A stretch of 64,000 nt of DNA from Mycoplasmatota bacterium (GCA_030600605.1 JAUVLT010000001.1:1-64000); one strand, 5' to 3'. Shown: positions 29,606-43,889, numbered from the stretch's first letter. Notes: generated by a model from the letters alone, not told the origin. Numbers and translations: made by a program.

Positions 29606-29682
29606 TGGTCGGGAAGACAGGATTTGAACCTGCGACCTCTTGGTCCCAAACCAAGCGCTCTACCAAGCTAAGCTACTTCCCG
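29606..29682 (-). tRNA. tRNA-Pro (TGG)
   Basis: CGGGAAGTAGCTTAGCTTGGTAGAGCGCTTGGTTTGGGACCAAG...CTTCCCGACCA. Confidence 0.95.
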
Positions 29683-29689
29683 AAAAATA

Positions 29690-29766
29690 TGGCACGCCCA
29701 AAGGGAGTCGAACCCCCAACCTCTTGATCCGTAATCAAACGCTCTATCCAATTGAGCTATGGGCGC
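29690..29766 (-). tRNA. tRNA-Arg (ACG)
   Basis: GCGCCCATAGCTCAATTGGATAGAGCGTTTGATTACGGATCAAG...TGGGCGTGCCA. Confidence 0.95.
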
Positions 29767-29773
29767 ACATTAA

Positions 29774-29849
29774 TGGCGGTCCCGACGAGAATCGAACTCG
29801 CGATCTCCTGAGTGACAGTCAGGCATGTTAACCGCTACACCACGGGACC
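29774..29849 (-). tRNA. tRNA-Asp (GTC)
   Basis: GGTCCCGTGGTGTAGCGGTTAACATGCCTGACTGTCACTCAGG...CGGGACCGCCA. Confidence 0.95.
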
Positions 29850-30077
29850 ATTTATAGAGTAGCAATAAAATTATAACATAACCAAAAATCAATTTCAACA
29901 CTTTTTCAGCCGATATTTATAATACCAAAATATCGTTCTTAAATCAAGTGTTTTCCTCTTATTATTTTCTTTTTATTAACTAACAGTTATTTAAAATCAT
30001 GTATTTTTTTTATGACTGTCGTTATTTGTTTCTTTATTAAGAGAAACTCGTAAAAAAAAGAGTGTGATACTCTTTTT

Positions 30078-30362
30078 TTATTTTAACTCACCTTGCCAAA
30101 GACCATGTAAATTACAAAATTCTCTAGCAAATACTTCTTTTCCTTTAACAACTTCAAATATAGCTATTGGTAAGTCTCCTGGATTAAGTTCTTTTTTCAT
30201 AACCATTTTCCCATCAACATATAATTCGATAAATTCTATATAATGAACTTCAGTCATTGGATGATGTGACGGTTTTCCAACTGTTACGCGATATCCATTT
30301 TCTAATTCTTCAACATAAGGTACGTGTCTTTCCTCATTAACGTTTCCTGTTAAAATTTCCAT
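30078..30362 (-). CDS. Superoxide reductase (desulfoferrodoxin/neelaredoxin type)
   Basis: EERHVPYVEE, GKPSHHPMTEVHYIEFIELYVDG, FCNLHGLW ligand motifs. True start MEILTGNV at 30362 with AGGAG upstream. Confidence 0.88.
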   Translation of the reverse strand: MEILTGNVNEERHVPYVEELENGYRVTVGKPSHHPMTEVHYIEFIELYVDGKMVMKKELNPGDLPIAIFEVVKGKEVFAREFCNLHGLWQGELK

Positions 30363-30482
30363 TTGTAATTCCTCCTTTTTTATTATAGTTTTATTATATT
30401 TCATATTCATACAATTATCAAATAAAACACTATTCATATCTCGTAGATAATAGTATAATATTATCAAGGAGAGTGATATCAT

Positions 30483-30857
30483 ATGAAAGTAATCAGTACC
30501 AAAAATGCACCAGCAGCAGTAGGCCCATATTCTCAAGGTGTTCTAGTCAAAGATACTCTATATGTTTCAGGGCAAATTCCATTTGTACCAGAAACAATGA
30601 CACTAATAAGTAATTCAGTTAAAGATCAAACAAGACAATCATTAAATAACGTATTAGCAATCGTTAAAGAGGCAGGAATGGAAAAGGAAAACATTATTAA
30701 ATGTGGTGTATTCATGCAAGATTTAGCTATGTTTAAAGATATGAATGAAGTGTATGCTGAGTTCTTTGGTAATCATAAACCAGCTAGATTTGCAGTAGAA
30801 GTTCGAAGATTACCCCTAGATGTCTTAGTTGAAATTGATGCTATAGTAGTAAAATAA
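30483..30857 (+). CDS. ridA: RidA family protein (reactive intermediate/imine deaminase)
   Basis: AVGPYSQGVLVKDTLYVSGQIPF...ARFAVEVRRLPLDVLVEIDAI. Confidence 0.93.
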   Translation: MKVISTKNAPAAVGPYSQGVLVKDTLYVSGQIPFVPETMTLISNSVKDQTRQSLNNVLAIVKEAGMEKENIIKCGVFMQDLAMFKDMNEVYAEFFGNHKPARFAVEVRRLPLDVLVEIDAIVVK

Positions 30858-30882
30858 AAACGAGGAAAATTCCTCGTTTTTT
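30857..30882. terminator. Rho-independent terminator
   Basis: AAAACGAGGAA-AA-TTCCTCGTTTTTT. Confidence 0.85.
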
Positions 30883-31543
30883 ATTTTTCTATTTCATCTT
30901 CTTTTTTATCATTTTTTTCTTCTTTTTCTTTTGCCTTTTCTTCTTTTGCTAATTCCTTGTCTCTTTGTTTATTATCTCTTAGTCTTGCTCTTTCTTCAGC
31001 TTCTTCATCTTCTTGCAAAACTATAGCTTTTTCTTCTTTCATAAATGCTTTTGGATCAAATTCCTTATATTCCTCAACAACAGTTTTTATAAATCTAAAG
31101 AAATAACTTCTGAAAACATAAATTGCGTAGAAAATGTAAGGTGGCATAAATAGTATTGTTGGCCCAAATACAATCATCAATGTCCAAGTCCATTTAGCTT
31201 TATTTCTTTTTTTACAATAATTCCACACTAGTAAATATATTAAGAAATACCATAAAATAAGTGCTGCTATTGCAATAAATACGTAAGTATGCTTTGAACT
31301 ATCCAGCAAAACAATACGGGAAAAGAATGCTGGCGTTGTTAATCCATTAGTACTAAACCAACCAGTCGCAGCTCCTTTTGAATCTTTAATGAAATTCACT
31401 ATTCTAAGAATTAAAATTCCAAACTGTTGAACAAATAATACCAAGAAAACAATAAATGCAGCTGTTTCATATGGTCTTTTCGATGTTAATAAAGCATTTT
31501 TTTCTCTATCCAATTCTTCTTTAAATCCCATAAAAAAAATCAC
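30881..31543 (-). CDS. Hypothetical membrane protein with charged C-terminal tail
   Basis: Several TM segments then EEAEERARLRDNKQRDKELAKEEKAKEKEEKNDKKEDEIEK. Confidence 0.6.
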   Translation of the reverse strand: MIFFMGFKEELDREKNALLTSKRPYETAAFIVFLVLFVQQFGILILRIVNFIKDSKGAATGWFSTNGLTTPAFFSRIVLLDSSKHTYVFIAIAALILWYFLIYLLVWNYCKKRNKAKWTWTLMIVFGPTILFMPPYIFYAIYVFRSYFFRFIKTVVEEYKEFDPKAFMKEEKAIVLQEDEEAEERARLRDNKQRDKELAKEEKAKEKEEKNDKKEDEIEK

Positions 31544-31649
31544 CTCTCTTTAATACAAATATATCATGTTTGACCAATTACTTCAATAGTCTAATAAATT
31601 TTCACATAAAAAAAATACTTATCAATTTGATAAGTATAACAAGTTAATA

Positions 31650-31726
31650 TGGTGACCCGTACGGGATTCGAACCCGTGAATGCATGCGTGAAAGGCATGT
31701 GAGTTAAGCCGCTTCTCCAACGGGCC
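31650..31726 (-). tRNA. tRNA-Glu (TTC)
   Basis: GGCCCGTTGGAGAAGCGGCTTAACTCACATGCCTTTCACGCATG...ACGGGTCACCA. Confidence 0.95.
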
Positions 31727-31732
31727 ATAAAA

Positions 31733-31809
31733 TGGCGCCCAATCTAGGACTCGAACCTAGGACCCCATGATTAACAGTCATGTGCTCTAACCAACTGAGC
31801 TAATTGGGC
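31733..31809 (-). tRNA. tRNA-Asn (GTT)
   Basis: GCCCAATTAGCTCAGTTGGTTAGAGCACATGACTGTTAATCATG...ATTGGGCGCCA. Confidence 0.95.
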
Positions 31810-31870
31810 AAATATTGGTCTTATTCAATTTTTAAATGCTTCTTTTCAGCTCATAATAAAAAAGAAAGAA

Positions 31871-31980
31871 GCCTGGCAACGTCCTACTCTCGCACAATTG
31901 TACTACCATCAGCGCTAAAGTGCTTAACTTCTGTGTTCGGTATGGGAACAGGTGTGTCCACTTTGCTATAGTCACCAGAC
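31871..31980 (-). rRNA. rrf: 5S ribosomal RNA
   Basis: Typical 5S: GCCTGGCAACGTCCTACTCTCGC...GTTCGGTATGGGAACAGGTGTG (reverse strand) next to 23S. Confidence 0.92.
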
Positions 31981-32018
31981 TATTCTTCCAAAACTGGATA
32001 ATACTGTTTTTGTAAAAA

Positions 32019-34863
<2,845 letters not shown>

Positions 34864-35002
34864 TTACAGTATTATCCACTTTTCAAAGACCTTCTTTTTT
34901 AAATAAAAAGATGTGAAAGACTAAGTCTTTCAAAACCAAATAGAACAATGTACTTTTGAAGTTTAGGTAAAGAATTGATGTTACAATTTTATCTTTCTCC
35001 CT

Positions 35003-36536
<1,534 letters not shown>

Positions 36537-36651
36537 ATGAATTGTTTTGATTCTTACTATTTTAGTATTTTTTCCTAAACTCAAATTGACTTGTTCTATT
36601 CAGTTTTCAAAGACCTAATTGGTCGCACGATAATCTTAGCGTGCGTTTAAT

Positions 36652-36680
36652 ATTCTACTATAATTAGAATACTATGTCAA
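36652..36680 (-). promoter_or_regulatory. rRNA promoter P2
   Basis: Minus strand TTGACA-17 nt-TAGAAT. Confidence 0.75.
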
Positions 36681-36761
36681 CACTTTTGATTATTTTTCGT
36701 GTGTTTTTCTTACTTCTTTTCACAGTTAATTTCTGACGAAATATTTTGCACTGCAATAAAG

Positions 36762-36790
36762 AGTATATTATCTTCACGCTTACTTGTCAA
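36762..36790 (-). promoter_or_regulatory. rRNA promoter P1
   Basis: Minus strand TTGACA-17 nt-TATACT. Confidence 0.75.
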
Positions 36791-36992
36791 CAATTTTACA
36801 AAAGTTTTTATACTACTATAAATAGTAAAATATTTCTTTCAAATAAGCATAATTAAACGGTGCTTAAAACCATATGTGGCTTTATTTCACCGCAATTAAA
36901 AGTATATAAAATTCTAGCACTTTTGTCAATACCTTTTTTATATTTTTTAATTATATATTCTAAACTATTTATTCTATCCCTATATTACATAC

Positions 36993-37019
36993 AAAAGCCC
37001 CCATTTTTGGAGGCTTTTA
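36993..37019 (-). terminator. Terminator downstream of proS
   Basis: Minus strand AAAAGCCTCC-AAAAAT-GGGGGCTTTTGT. Confidence 0.75.
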
Positions 37020-37027
37020 TTTCTATA

Positions 37028-38275
37028 TTATATATAGTCTAAAATATCAGTTTTATTTATTAGTTTTTTTATGTCTGTATATCTGTTTATAAACTCAATT
37101 TTTCCTTCACCAGAGTCCTTACCAACAATAATCCTATAAGGTATCCCAATTAAATCAGCGTCTTTAAATTTAACCCCGGCTCTTTCATATCTATCATCTA
37201 GTAAAACTTCAATACCTTTTCCTCTTAAATTATTATAAATTTCATAAGATAATTCTCTTTGAAATTCATCTTTTAAATTGACTGGCACAATATGAATTTG
37301 AAAAGGTGAAATTTCTTTTGGCCATAATATACCACTTTCAGTTGAATGTTGTTCAACACTTGCCATCAATGTTCTACTAATACCCAGTCCGTAACATCCC
37401 ATAATCATTGGCTTTGAAGACCCATCACTATCAATAAACTTAGCGTTCATTGATTCACTATATTTTGTACCAAGTTTAAAGATATTTCCAACTTCAATAC
37501 CTTTTGCTACTTTTATTGGAGCACCGCATACAGGGCAAGGATCCCCCTCAACAAGTCCGCTATGTTCTTGATTAGCAGCATAATCACACATATCACAATA
37601 AGTAATACTATCTTCTCCAACTTCACTCATAACCATAAATTCATCAGCTTCGTCCCCACCAATTTGGCCAACATCACTATTAACTATTTTGGTATCTAGT
37701 CCACATCTTTTAAAAATATCAATATAAGTTTTAGAGAATTTTTTATACCAAACATCTAAATCTTCAGCTGTAGCACTAAAAGTATAAGCATCTTTCATAA
37801 TGAATTCTCTACCGCGCATAAGTCCAAATCGAGGTCTCATTTCATCTCTAAATTTTGTTTGAATTTGATAAAGTGCTAAAGGTAATTTTTTATAAGAATT
37901 TACGTAATCTCTAACAACTTGAACAATTACTTCTTCATGAGTTGGCCCAAGACAAAAATCACGGTTTTTACGATCTTGTAGTCTCATTAATTCAGGACCA
38001 TATTTTTCCCATCTGCCTGACTCTTTCCACAAGTCACTCGGTTGCAATGCAGGCATTAATAATTCACTAGCATCAATCTTCTCTAATTCTTCTCTAATAA
38101 TTCTTTCAATATTTTGAATAACTTTATACCCAAGTGGTAAATAAGTATAAATACCAGCAGCAACTTGTTTAATTAAACCTGCTCTACTCATTAATTTATG
38201 ACTCTTTACCTCAGCATCCTTAGGAGCCTCTTTTAAGGTAGGTACAAACAATAAACTTTGTTTCATATACGTCAC
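37028..38275 (-). CDS. proS: Prolyl-tRNA synthetase, short form lacking the INS editing domain
   Basis: 415 aa; class II motifs (FRDEMRPRFGLMRGREFIMKDAYTF; MGCYGLGISRTLMA). GGDEADEFMVMSEVGED is followed almost directly by CPVCGAPIKVAKGIEVGNIFKLGTKYS. Confidence 0.93.
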   Translation of the reverse strand: MTYMKQSLLFVPTLKEAPKDAEVKSHKLMSRAGLIKQVAAGIYTYLPLGYKVIQNIERIIREELEKIDASELLMPALQPSDLWKESGRWEKYGPELMRLQDRKNRDFCLGPTHEEVIVQVVRDYVNSYKKLPLALYQIQTKFRDEMRPRFGLMRGREFIMKDAYTFSATAEDLDVWYKKFSKTYIDIFKRCGLDTKIVNSDVGQIGGDEADEFMVMSEVGEDSITYCDMCDYAANQEHSGLVEGDPCPVCGAPIKVAKGIEVGNIFKLGTKYSESMNAKFIDSDGSSKPMIMGCYGLGISRTLMASVEQHSTESGILWPKEISPFQIHIVPVNLKDEFQRELSYEIYNNLRGKGIEVLLDDRYERAGVKFKDADLIGIPYRIIVGKDSGEGKIEFINRYTDIKKLINKTDILDYI

Positions 38276-38277
38276 CT

Positions 38278-39810
38278 CTATCTTATATTAAATAATCTTA
38301 AAATATCATTAAATGTAATATACACAAACAATCCTAACAGCATAATATACATTGCATAATGAAGTGTATTTTCAACACGACGATTCGGCTTTTTATTAGT
38401 AATTGCTTCATATCCTAAAAAGACTAATCTTCCACCATCAAGTGCCGGAATAGGTAATAAATTTATTACTCCTAAATTAACACTAAGCAAAGCTGTCCAA
38501 GTTAAGAATGATATAAACCCAGCGCTTAGAGCACGTGATGTTATAGAATAAATTCCAACAGGTCCTGCTAAATCTCCAACACCAACTTGGTCATTACTAA
38601 ATAAAAGATCCAATGTTGTAAAAATCATTGCCGCAGATGTTCTAATATTTTGTCCGCTTGCAGTAAAACTTCTAAAGAAATCAAACTCGTAAATCGGTGA
38701 AATACCAACAAAACTATCAACAACATTTAATCCTTGTGAAATCACTAAATCATGGTTATAAGGAGTTATTGAAATTTCAATAGTTTCTGTCCCTCTTAAA
38801 ACCTCTATTATCATTTCGTTACCATAAACATTATTATTAAAACTAGTAGCAATATCTGCCCAAGTATTCATAGCTAAAGTATCAATGGTCAAAATTACAT
38901 CGTCTTCTAAAAATCCCGCTTTCCCCGCTCTAGTTTCAGGATTCACTTCTCCTAAAGCAAGTTCAGTTAGTATTCCTTCTTTACTATGAAATCCTACAGT
39001 ATAAAAGAAAATAATTGGCGTAACATGTACTGTTTCTTCAACTCCATCACGAAGTATTACAAACTCAACTAATCTATCAGTTGGGTTTTCATCTAGAGCC
39101 ACAGAAATATCATCCCAAGAATAAACATTTACCCGGTCAATACTAAGCACTTTATCACCTTCGACAAGCACTTCTGCAGCTGGATAATCAGGCTCAATAG
39201 TGCCTAGCACTGTATTGTCCATATTAGGAAAACCTACAATTAAATTTACTATAATGAAAATAAAAAACGCTAAAACAAAATTCATAAATGGACCAGCAAA
39301 CATTGCTAGAAATCTTTCCCATTTAGTTTTTGATTCAAAACTTCTCTCAACTGGTGCAATTTGTAATTCTCTATTTTTAAAAACATAGAAAGCATTTCTT
39401 TTTACAGTATAATCATTTAACTGAAGAGGTTCATTGTTTTCCCCTTTTAAATCAACATTATAAACAGTTACTTTTTCATATTGTTCATATTTTTCATTAT
39501 CATGGTCAAGAATGATTTTTTCAATGTTATTAAAATCATCAAAGATCAATCTAACAGTTTGTCCCTCTTTTATAACTTCATCTTGAATCTCTTCTCCAGC
39601 CATCATAACGTATCCACCTATCGGTATTAATCTGATACAATATAATGTCTCATTTACTCTTTTGCTCCATAAGATTGGTCCCATTCCAAGACTAAATTCA
39701 TGGCATAAGATATTCGCTCTTTTTGCCATGATAAAATGTCCCAATTCATGAATAACAATTACTAATCCTAAAACAAATATAAATACAATAATATTAATTA
39801 AAATCGTCAT
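38278..39810 (-). CDS. rseP: Site-2 membrane metalloprotease RseP (M50)
   Basis: VIHELGHFIMAKRA (HExxH) and a C-terminal NLLPIPALDGGRL motif; two PDZ-like segments. Confidence 0.92.
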   Translation of the reverse strand: MTILINIIVFIFVLGLVIVIHELGHFIMAKRANILCHEFSLGMGPILWSKRVNETLYCIRLIPIGGYVMMAGEEIQDEVIKEGQTVRLIFDDFNNIEKIILDHDNEKYEQYEKVTVYNVDLKGENNEPLQLNDYTVKRNAFYVFKNRELQIAPVERSFESKTKWERFLAMFAGPFMNFVLAFFIFIIVNLIVGFPNMDNTVLGTIEPDYPAAEVLVEGDKVLSIDRVNVYSWDDISVALDENPTDRLVEFVILRDGVEETVHVTPIIFFYTVGFHSKEGILTELALGEVNPETRAGKAGFLEDDVILTIDTLAMNTWADIATSFNNNVYGNEMIIEVLRGTETIEISITPYNHDLVISQGLNVVDSFVGISPIYEFDFFRSFTASGQNIRTSAAMIFTTLDLLFSNDQVGVGDLAGPVGIYSITSRALSAGFISFLTWTALLSVNLGVINLLPIPALDGGRLVFLGYEAITNKKPNRRVENTLHYAMYIMLLGLFVYITFNDILRLFNIR

Positions 39811-39821
39811 CTTTATGTCCT

Positions 39822-40967
39822 CTAACTATATTTCTTATAAGTATAGTCTTTCACTTTCAAGTCTCTATCTAATATTTTATCAAGAGTAATATTTAAATCA
39901 TTTTTAAATACATCTAAACACTCTCTAATAATTTCTTCAATTTGTAAAAATGTAATCTTACCGTTCAAAAATAAATTAACCGCAGCCTCATTAGCTGCGT
40001 TCAAAGTGGTAGGATTTAATCCCTTACTTTTACCGGCATCAATTGCCATTTTCAATAACGGATATTTTGAATAAGGCAATTCTTCAAAATGTAGTTTTCC
40101 CATCTTTACTAAGTCTAATGATTTTCCATTATATTGCGCCCTACTTGGATAATTAAGAGCGTAACTAATTGGTACTCTCATATCTGGATTACCTAAATGA
40201 GCAATCACAGATGTATCATGAAATTCCACTAAGGAATGAACAATACTTTCCCGATGCATGACTGTCTTAATATGATCATAATCAACATTAAACAAATAGT
40301 GAGCCTCAATTATTTCAAGCCCCTTATTCATCATCGTTGCAGAATCTATTGTAACTTTCGCGCCCATCGACCAATTCGGATGATTTAAAGCATCATGTAC
40401 TGTAACATTTCTTAATTCTTTTCTTGTTTTATCTCTGAAACTTCCTCCGGAAGCAGTAATAATAATATTTTTTATAGTTGAGAAATCTTCTCCATTTAGA
40501 CACTGCATAATCGCAGAATGTTCGCTATCTACAGGAATAATTTTAACATTATGTTCTTTTAATAACTCGTTGATTATCTCTCCGCCAATAACTAGTGTTT
40601 CTTTATTAGCTAAAGCAATATTTCGGCCTTTTTTAATTGCTTCAATCGTTGGTTTTAATCCTACACTTCCAACTAAAGCATTAACAACTAAATCTTCGCC
40701 AAGTCCCCCATAGGTTACTACCTTAATAAGTGATTCAATACCGTATCCAAATTCGATATTCGGATAAAGTTCTTGTAGTTTAAGAATATCATCTCTTTTT
40801 CCCATACTAACATATTTAGGACTAAACTCATTAATAATATCCTTCATTTTCTTCAAGTTTGTGTTTCCAGATACTGCCACTACCTTAAACTTATTTTTAG
40901 ATGTTCTAACAACATCTAGAGTTTGTTTTCCAATATTACCAGTTACTCCTAAAATAAATAGATTCAT
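39822..40967 (-). CDS. dxr: 1-deoxy-D-xylulose 5-phosphate reductoisomerase
   Basis: LGVTGNIGKQTLDVV, IPVDSEHSAIMQCL, ITASGGSFRD, NHPNWSMGAKVTIDSATMMNKGLEIIEAHYLF. Confidence 0.96.
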   Translation of the reverse strand: MNLFILGVTGNIGKQTLDVVRTSKNKFKVVAVSGNTNLKKMKDIINEFSPKYVSMGKRDDILKLQELYPNIEFGYGIESLIKVVTYGGLGEDLVVNALVGSVGLKPTIEAIKKGRNIALANKETLVIGGEIINELLKEHNVKIIPVDSEHSAIMQCLNGEDFSTIKNIIITASGGSFRDKTRKELRNVTVHDALNHPNWSMGAKVTIDSATMMNKGLEIIEAHYLFNVDYDHIKTVMHRESIVHSLVEFHDTSVIAHLGNPDMRVPISYALNYPSRAQYNGKSLDLVKMGKLHFEELPYSKYPLLKMAIDAGKSKGLNPTTLNAANEAAVNLFLNGKITFLQIEEIIRECLDVFKNDLNITLDKILDRDLKVKDYTYKKYS

Positions 40968-41785
40968 AGTAACCCAACTACTTCACTAATAAAGATTAAA
41001 ATAATTCCTGCAAGTATCGCCGAATCAAATCGATCCATCACTCCACCATGTCCAGGGAATAAATTACTAAAATCTTTTATTCCGTATCCTCTTTTAAGCT
41101 TTGAAGCCACTAAATCACCAACTTGTCCGAAGACAGAAATCACAATAATTAAAATAATACTTTTCCAAATATTTAAATTGATATTTCCAATTGAATCTAA
41201 ATTAAATAAATAGATATATCCTACAGCAAACAGCACAGCAAAGAAGATTCCACCAAGAGCTCCTTCAATTGATTTCTTAGGGCTTATTTTCGCAGCTAAA
41301 CGATGCTTACCAAAATTTATTCCAACATAATAAGCAAACATATCTGTCATACTAGTAATAATAAATAAGAATCCAACTATTTCTAAAGATAAAAATCTCA
41401 AAGCACTTAGTGCGCTAAACCCAATAGCCGGATAAAGAATTGTAACTAAGTATCTTCCAAAATCATCAGTTTCAAAATTTTCTTTTAAAACAAGTAATAA
41501 TGCTCCAATAATAATAACTGCCATTAGTGCATAAAAGACTAACTCAAGATCAAGTAAATTCTTATAATGATAACTAATTAAAAAGAATAATGTAGCACTC
41601 AATAACATTTCAATTATTAAAACTACTTGAGGTGTATTGGATTTGATTTTAAACATGTTAAAAAGTTCGTAAGTAGCAATTAATCCAAGTAATACAAGTA
41701 CAGTATCTAATATCCATCCACCAACTACAAACGCAGGTACAAAAAATAGTACAAGAAAGACTGCGGTTTTCACTCTAGTATTCAT
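40964..41785 (-). CDS. cdsA: Phosphatidate cytidylyltransferase
   Basis: KISPKKSIEGALGG...SKLKRGYGIKDFSNLFPGHGGVMDRFDS signature. Confidence 0.95.
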   Translation of the reverse strand: MNTRVKTAVFLVLFFVPAFVVGGWILDTVLVLLGLIATYELFNMFKIKSNTPQVVLIIEMLLSATLFFLISYHYKNLLDLELVFYALMAVIIIGALLLVLKENFETDDFGRYLVTILYPAIGFSALSALRFLSLEIVGFLFIITSMTDMFAYYVGINFGKHRLAAKISPKKSIEGALGGIFFAVLFAVGYIYLFNLDSIGNINLNIWKSIILIIVISVFGQVGDLVASKLKRGYGIKDFSNLFPGHGGVMDRFDSAILAGIILIFISEVVGLL

Positions 41786-42522
41786 TATTCTTTCTCCTTA
41801 ATTCCGCCATAGCGACGATTTCTTTTTTGAAAATTATCTAAAGCCTTAAATAATTCCTTTCGATTGAATTCAGGCCATAACTTCTTAGTGAAATATAGTT
41901 CACTATAAGCAAGTTGCCATAAAAAGTAATTACTAATTCTTAATTCCCCTGATGTTCTAATTAATAAATCTAGCGGAGGAAGATCTTTTGTATATAAATG
42001 ATTATCCATTAATTCAACATTAATATCTTCTAATTCTATTTCGTTATTCTTATATTTATTACTGATTTGCTTTACTGCTTCAATTATTTCAGTATGACTT
42101 CCGTAATCATAACAAACATTTAAAATTAGTCCTTTTCGATCTTTTGTCTTTTTTTCAGTTTTTAATATTAATTCTCTATTTTCTTTACTAAAACGATCTC
42201 TTCTTCCTGAAAAGATAACCCTTATACCTTTGTCCTTAAATTTTCCTTTATATGTTTCTTCAAATTCTCGAGGTAATTTCATTAAATATTCAACTTCACT
42301 ACTAGATCTATTCCAGTTTTCAGTACTAAAAGCGTAAACACTCAATACTTTAATACCAACTTCATTACAAATAAGTGCCATATCTTTTAAATTTTCAGCA
42401 CCTTTTTTGTGTCCTATAGTACGTATAAAATTATATTTTTGAGCCCAACGCCCATTACCATCTAAAATAATTGCGATATGGGCAGGAATATATTTACTCA
42501 TTACTCTTTTCTCTAAACTCAT
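41785..42522 (-). CDS. uppS: Isoprenyl (undecaprenyl) diphosphate synthase
   Basis: PAHIAIILDGNGRWA, LSVYAFSTENWNR, DLLIRTSGELRISNYFLWQLAYSELYF. Confidence 0.95.
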   Translation of the reverse strand: MSLEKRVMSKYIPAHIAIILDGNGRWAQKYNFIRTIGHKKGAENLKDMALICNEVGIKVLSVYAFSTENWNRSSSEVEYLMKLPREFEETYKGKFKDKGIRVIFSGRRDRFSKENRELILKTEKKTKDRKGLILNVCYDYGSHTEIIEAVKQISNKYKNNEIELEDINVELMDNHLYTKDLPPLDLLIRTSGELRISNYFLWQLAYSELYFTKKLWPEFNRKELFKALDNFQKRNRRYGGIKEKE

Positions 42523-42603
42523 AATAACACCTCATTTACAATATATCATTATACTATAAAATCCACAATTTATCTATAAGAAAGAGACTACAATATGTAG
42601 TCT

Positions 42604-43161
42604 CTATATACTCATGATGTCAATATCTTTTTGTTTCACTAATTCATCAATTTGTTTCACGTAACTATCAGTAAGTTCTTGAATATCTTCTTGATAACCT
42701 TTGCAATCGTCTTCAGAAATTTCACTTTTCTTTTCTAATTTCTTAATTGCATCATTACCATCTCTTCTTGCACTTCTAATACTTATTTTTGCTTCTTCAC
42801 CCATTTTTTTAACATGTTTTGTAAGTTCTCGTCTTGTTTCTGTCGTAAGTAATGGTAGCACAATACGAAGTTGTGTTCCTTCATTACTTGGGTTAAATCC
42901 TAAATTAGCTGCCATAATAGCTTTTTCCACGACATTAATAATACTTCTATCATATGGTTTAACTATTATTTGAGTAGGTTCTGGTACACTAATATTCCCA
43001 ATCTGACTTAAAGGAGTTAAAGCACCATAATAATCTACTTTAACGTCATCTAACATTTTTGGATTAGCACGACCAGTACGTACTTTTGCAAAATCATGTT
43101 GTAACACTTTAATACGATCTTCCATTATTTCTTCAGTTTCTAAAAGAACCATTTCAGGCAT
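42604..43161 (-). CDS. frr: Ribosome recycling factor
   Basis: DFAKVRTGRANPKMLDDVKVDYYG, ISVPEPTQIIVKPYD. Confidence 0.96.
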   Translation of the reverse strand: MPEMVLLETEEIMEDRIKVLQHDFAKVRTGRANPKMLDDVKVDYYGALTPLSQIGNISVPEPTQIIVKPYDRSIINVVEKAIMAANLGFNPSNEGTQLRIVLPLLTTETRRELTKHVKKMGEEAKISIRSARRDGNDAIKKLEKKSEISEDDCKGYQEDIQELTDSYVKQIDELVKQKDIDIMSI

Positions 43162-43175
43162 ATCAGTACCCTCCT

Positions 43176-43889
43176 TTAATAAATTAGTGTTCCTATTTTT
43201 TTACCACTAGCAGCAATTCTAATATTTCCGTGTTCATTCATATCAAAGACAATAATACTAATTCCATTATCTCTACACAAAGCTGCAGCAGTTGAATCCA
43301 TTACTTTTAATTTCTTTTCTAGTAATTCTTGATGAGTTAAAGATATATATATTTTGGCATCTTTGTGTTTTTTTGGATCTTTATCATAAACCCCGTCAAC
43401 ACCATTTTTAGCCATTAAAACAAAATCAGCACCAATTTCTGCGGCACGAAGTGCACTAGTTGTATCAGTAGAAAAATATGGATTTCCTGTTCCCCCTGCA
43501 AAAATTACAATTCTACCTTTTTCTAAATTACTTAATGCTTTTCTTCTAATATAAGGTTCGGCAACTTGAGGAATGTTTAAGCTACTCATAGTTCTTGTCT
43601 CAATGCCTAATTCTTCAAGTGCATTTTGAAGTGCTAGTGCATTCATTATTGTAGCTATCATGCCCATGTAATCAGCACTACTTCTTTCAAAGCCCATTTC
43701 ACTAGCAATTTGGCCACGCCAAATATTTCCTCCACCAATAATTACACCAATTTCTAAATTCCCTAAATCGTAAGCTTCTTTAATTTCATAAGCAATCTCT
43801 CTAACACGTAAAGGATCAATAACTCGATAGTTATCTCCTCTAAGTGCTTCACCGCTCAACTTAATAATTACACGTTTTTTAGCTTCCAT
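43176..43889 (-). CDS. pyrH: UMP kinase
   Basis: VIIKLSGEALRG, VIIGGGNIWRG, GGTGNPYFSTDTTSALRAAEI. Confidence 0.96.
   Translation of the reverse strand: MEAKKRVIIKLSGEALRGDNYRVIDPLRVREIAYEIKEAYDLGNLEIGVIIGGGNIWRGQIASEMGFERSSADYMGMIATIMNALALQNALEELGIETRTMSSLNIPQVAEPYIRRKALSNLEKGRIVIFAGGTGNPYFSTDTTSALRAAEIGADFVLMAKNGVDGVYDKDPKKHKDAKIYISLTHQELLEKKLKVMDSTAAALCRDNGISIIVFDMNEHGNIRIAASGKKIGTLIY

Noticed and set aside
40964-40970. Possible UGA=Trp recoding (as in many Mollicutes)
   Set aside because: cdsA ends cleanly with TGA overlapping the dxr ATG and other genes encode Trp with TGG; standard code assumed.
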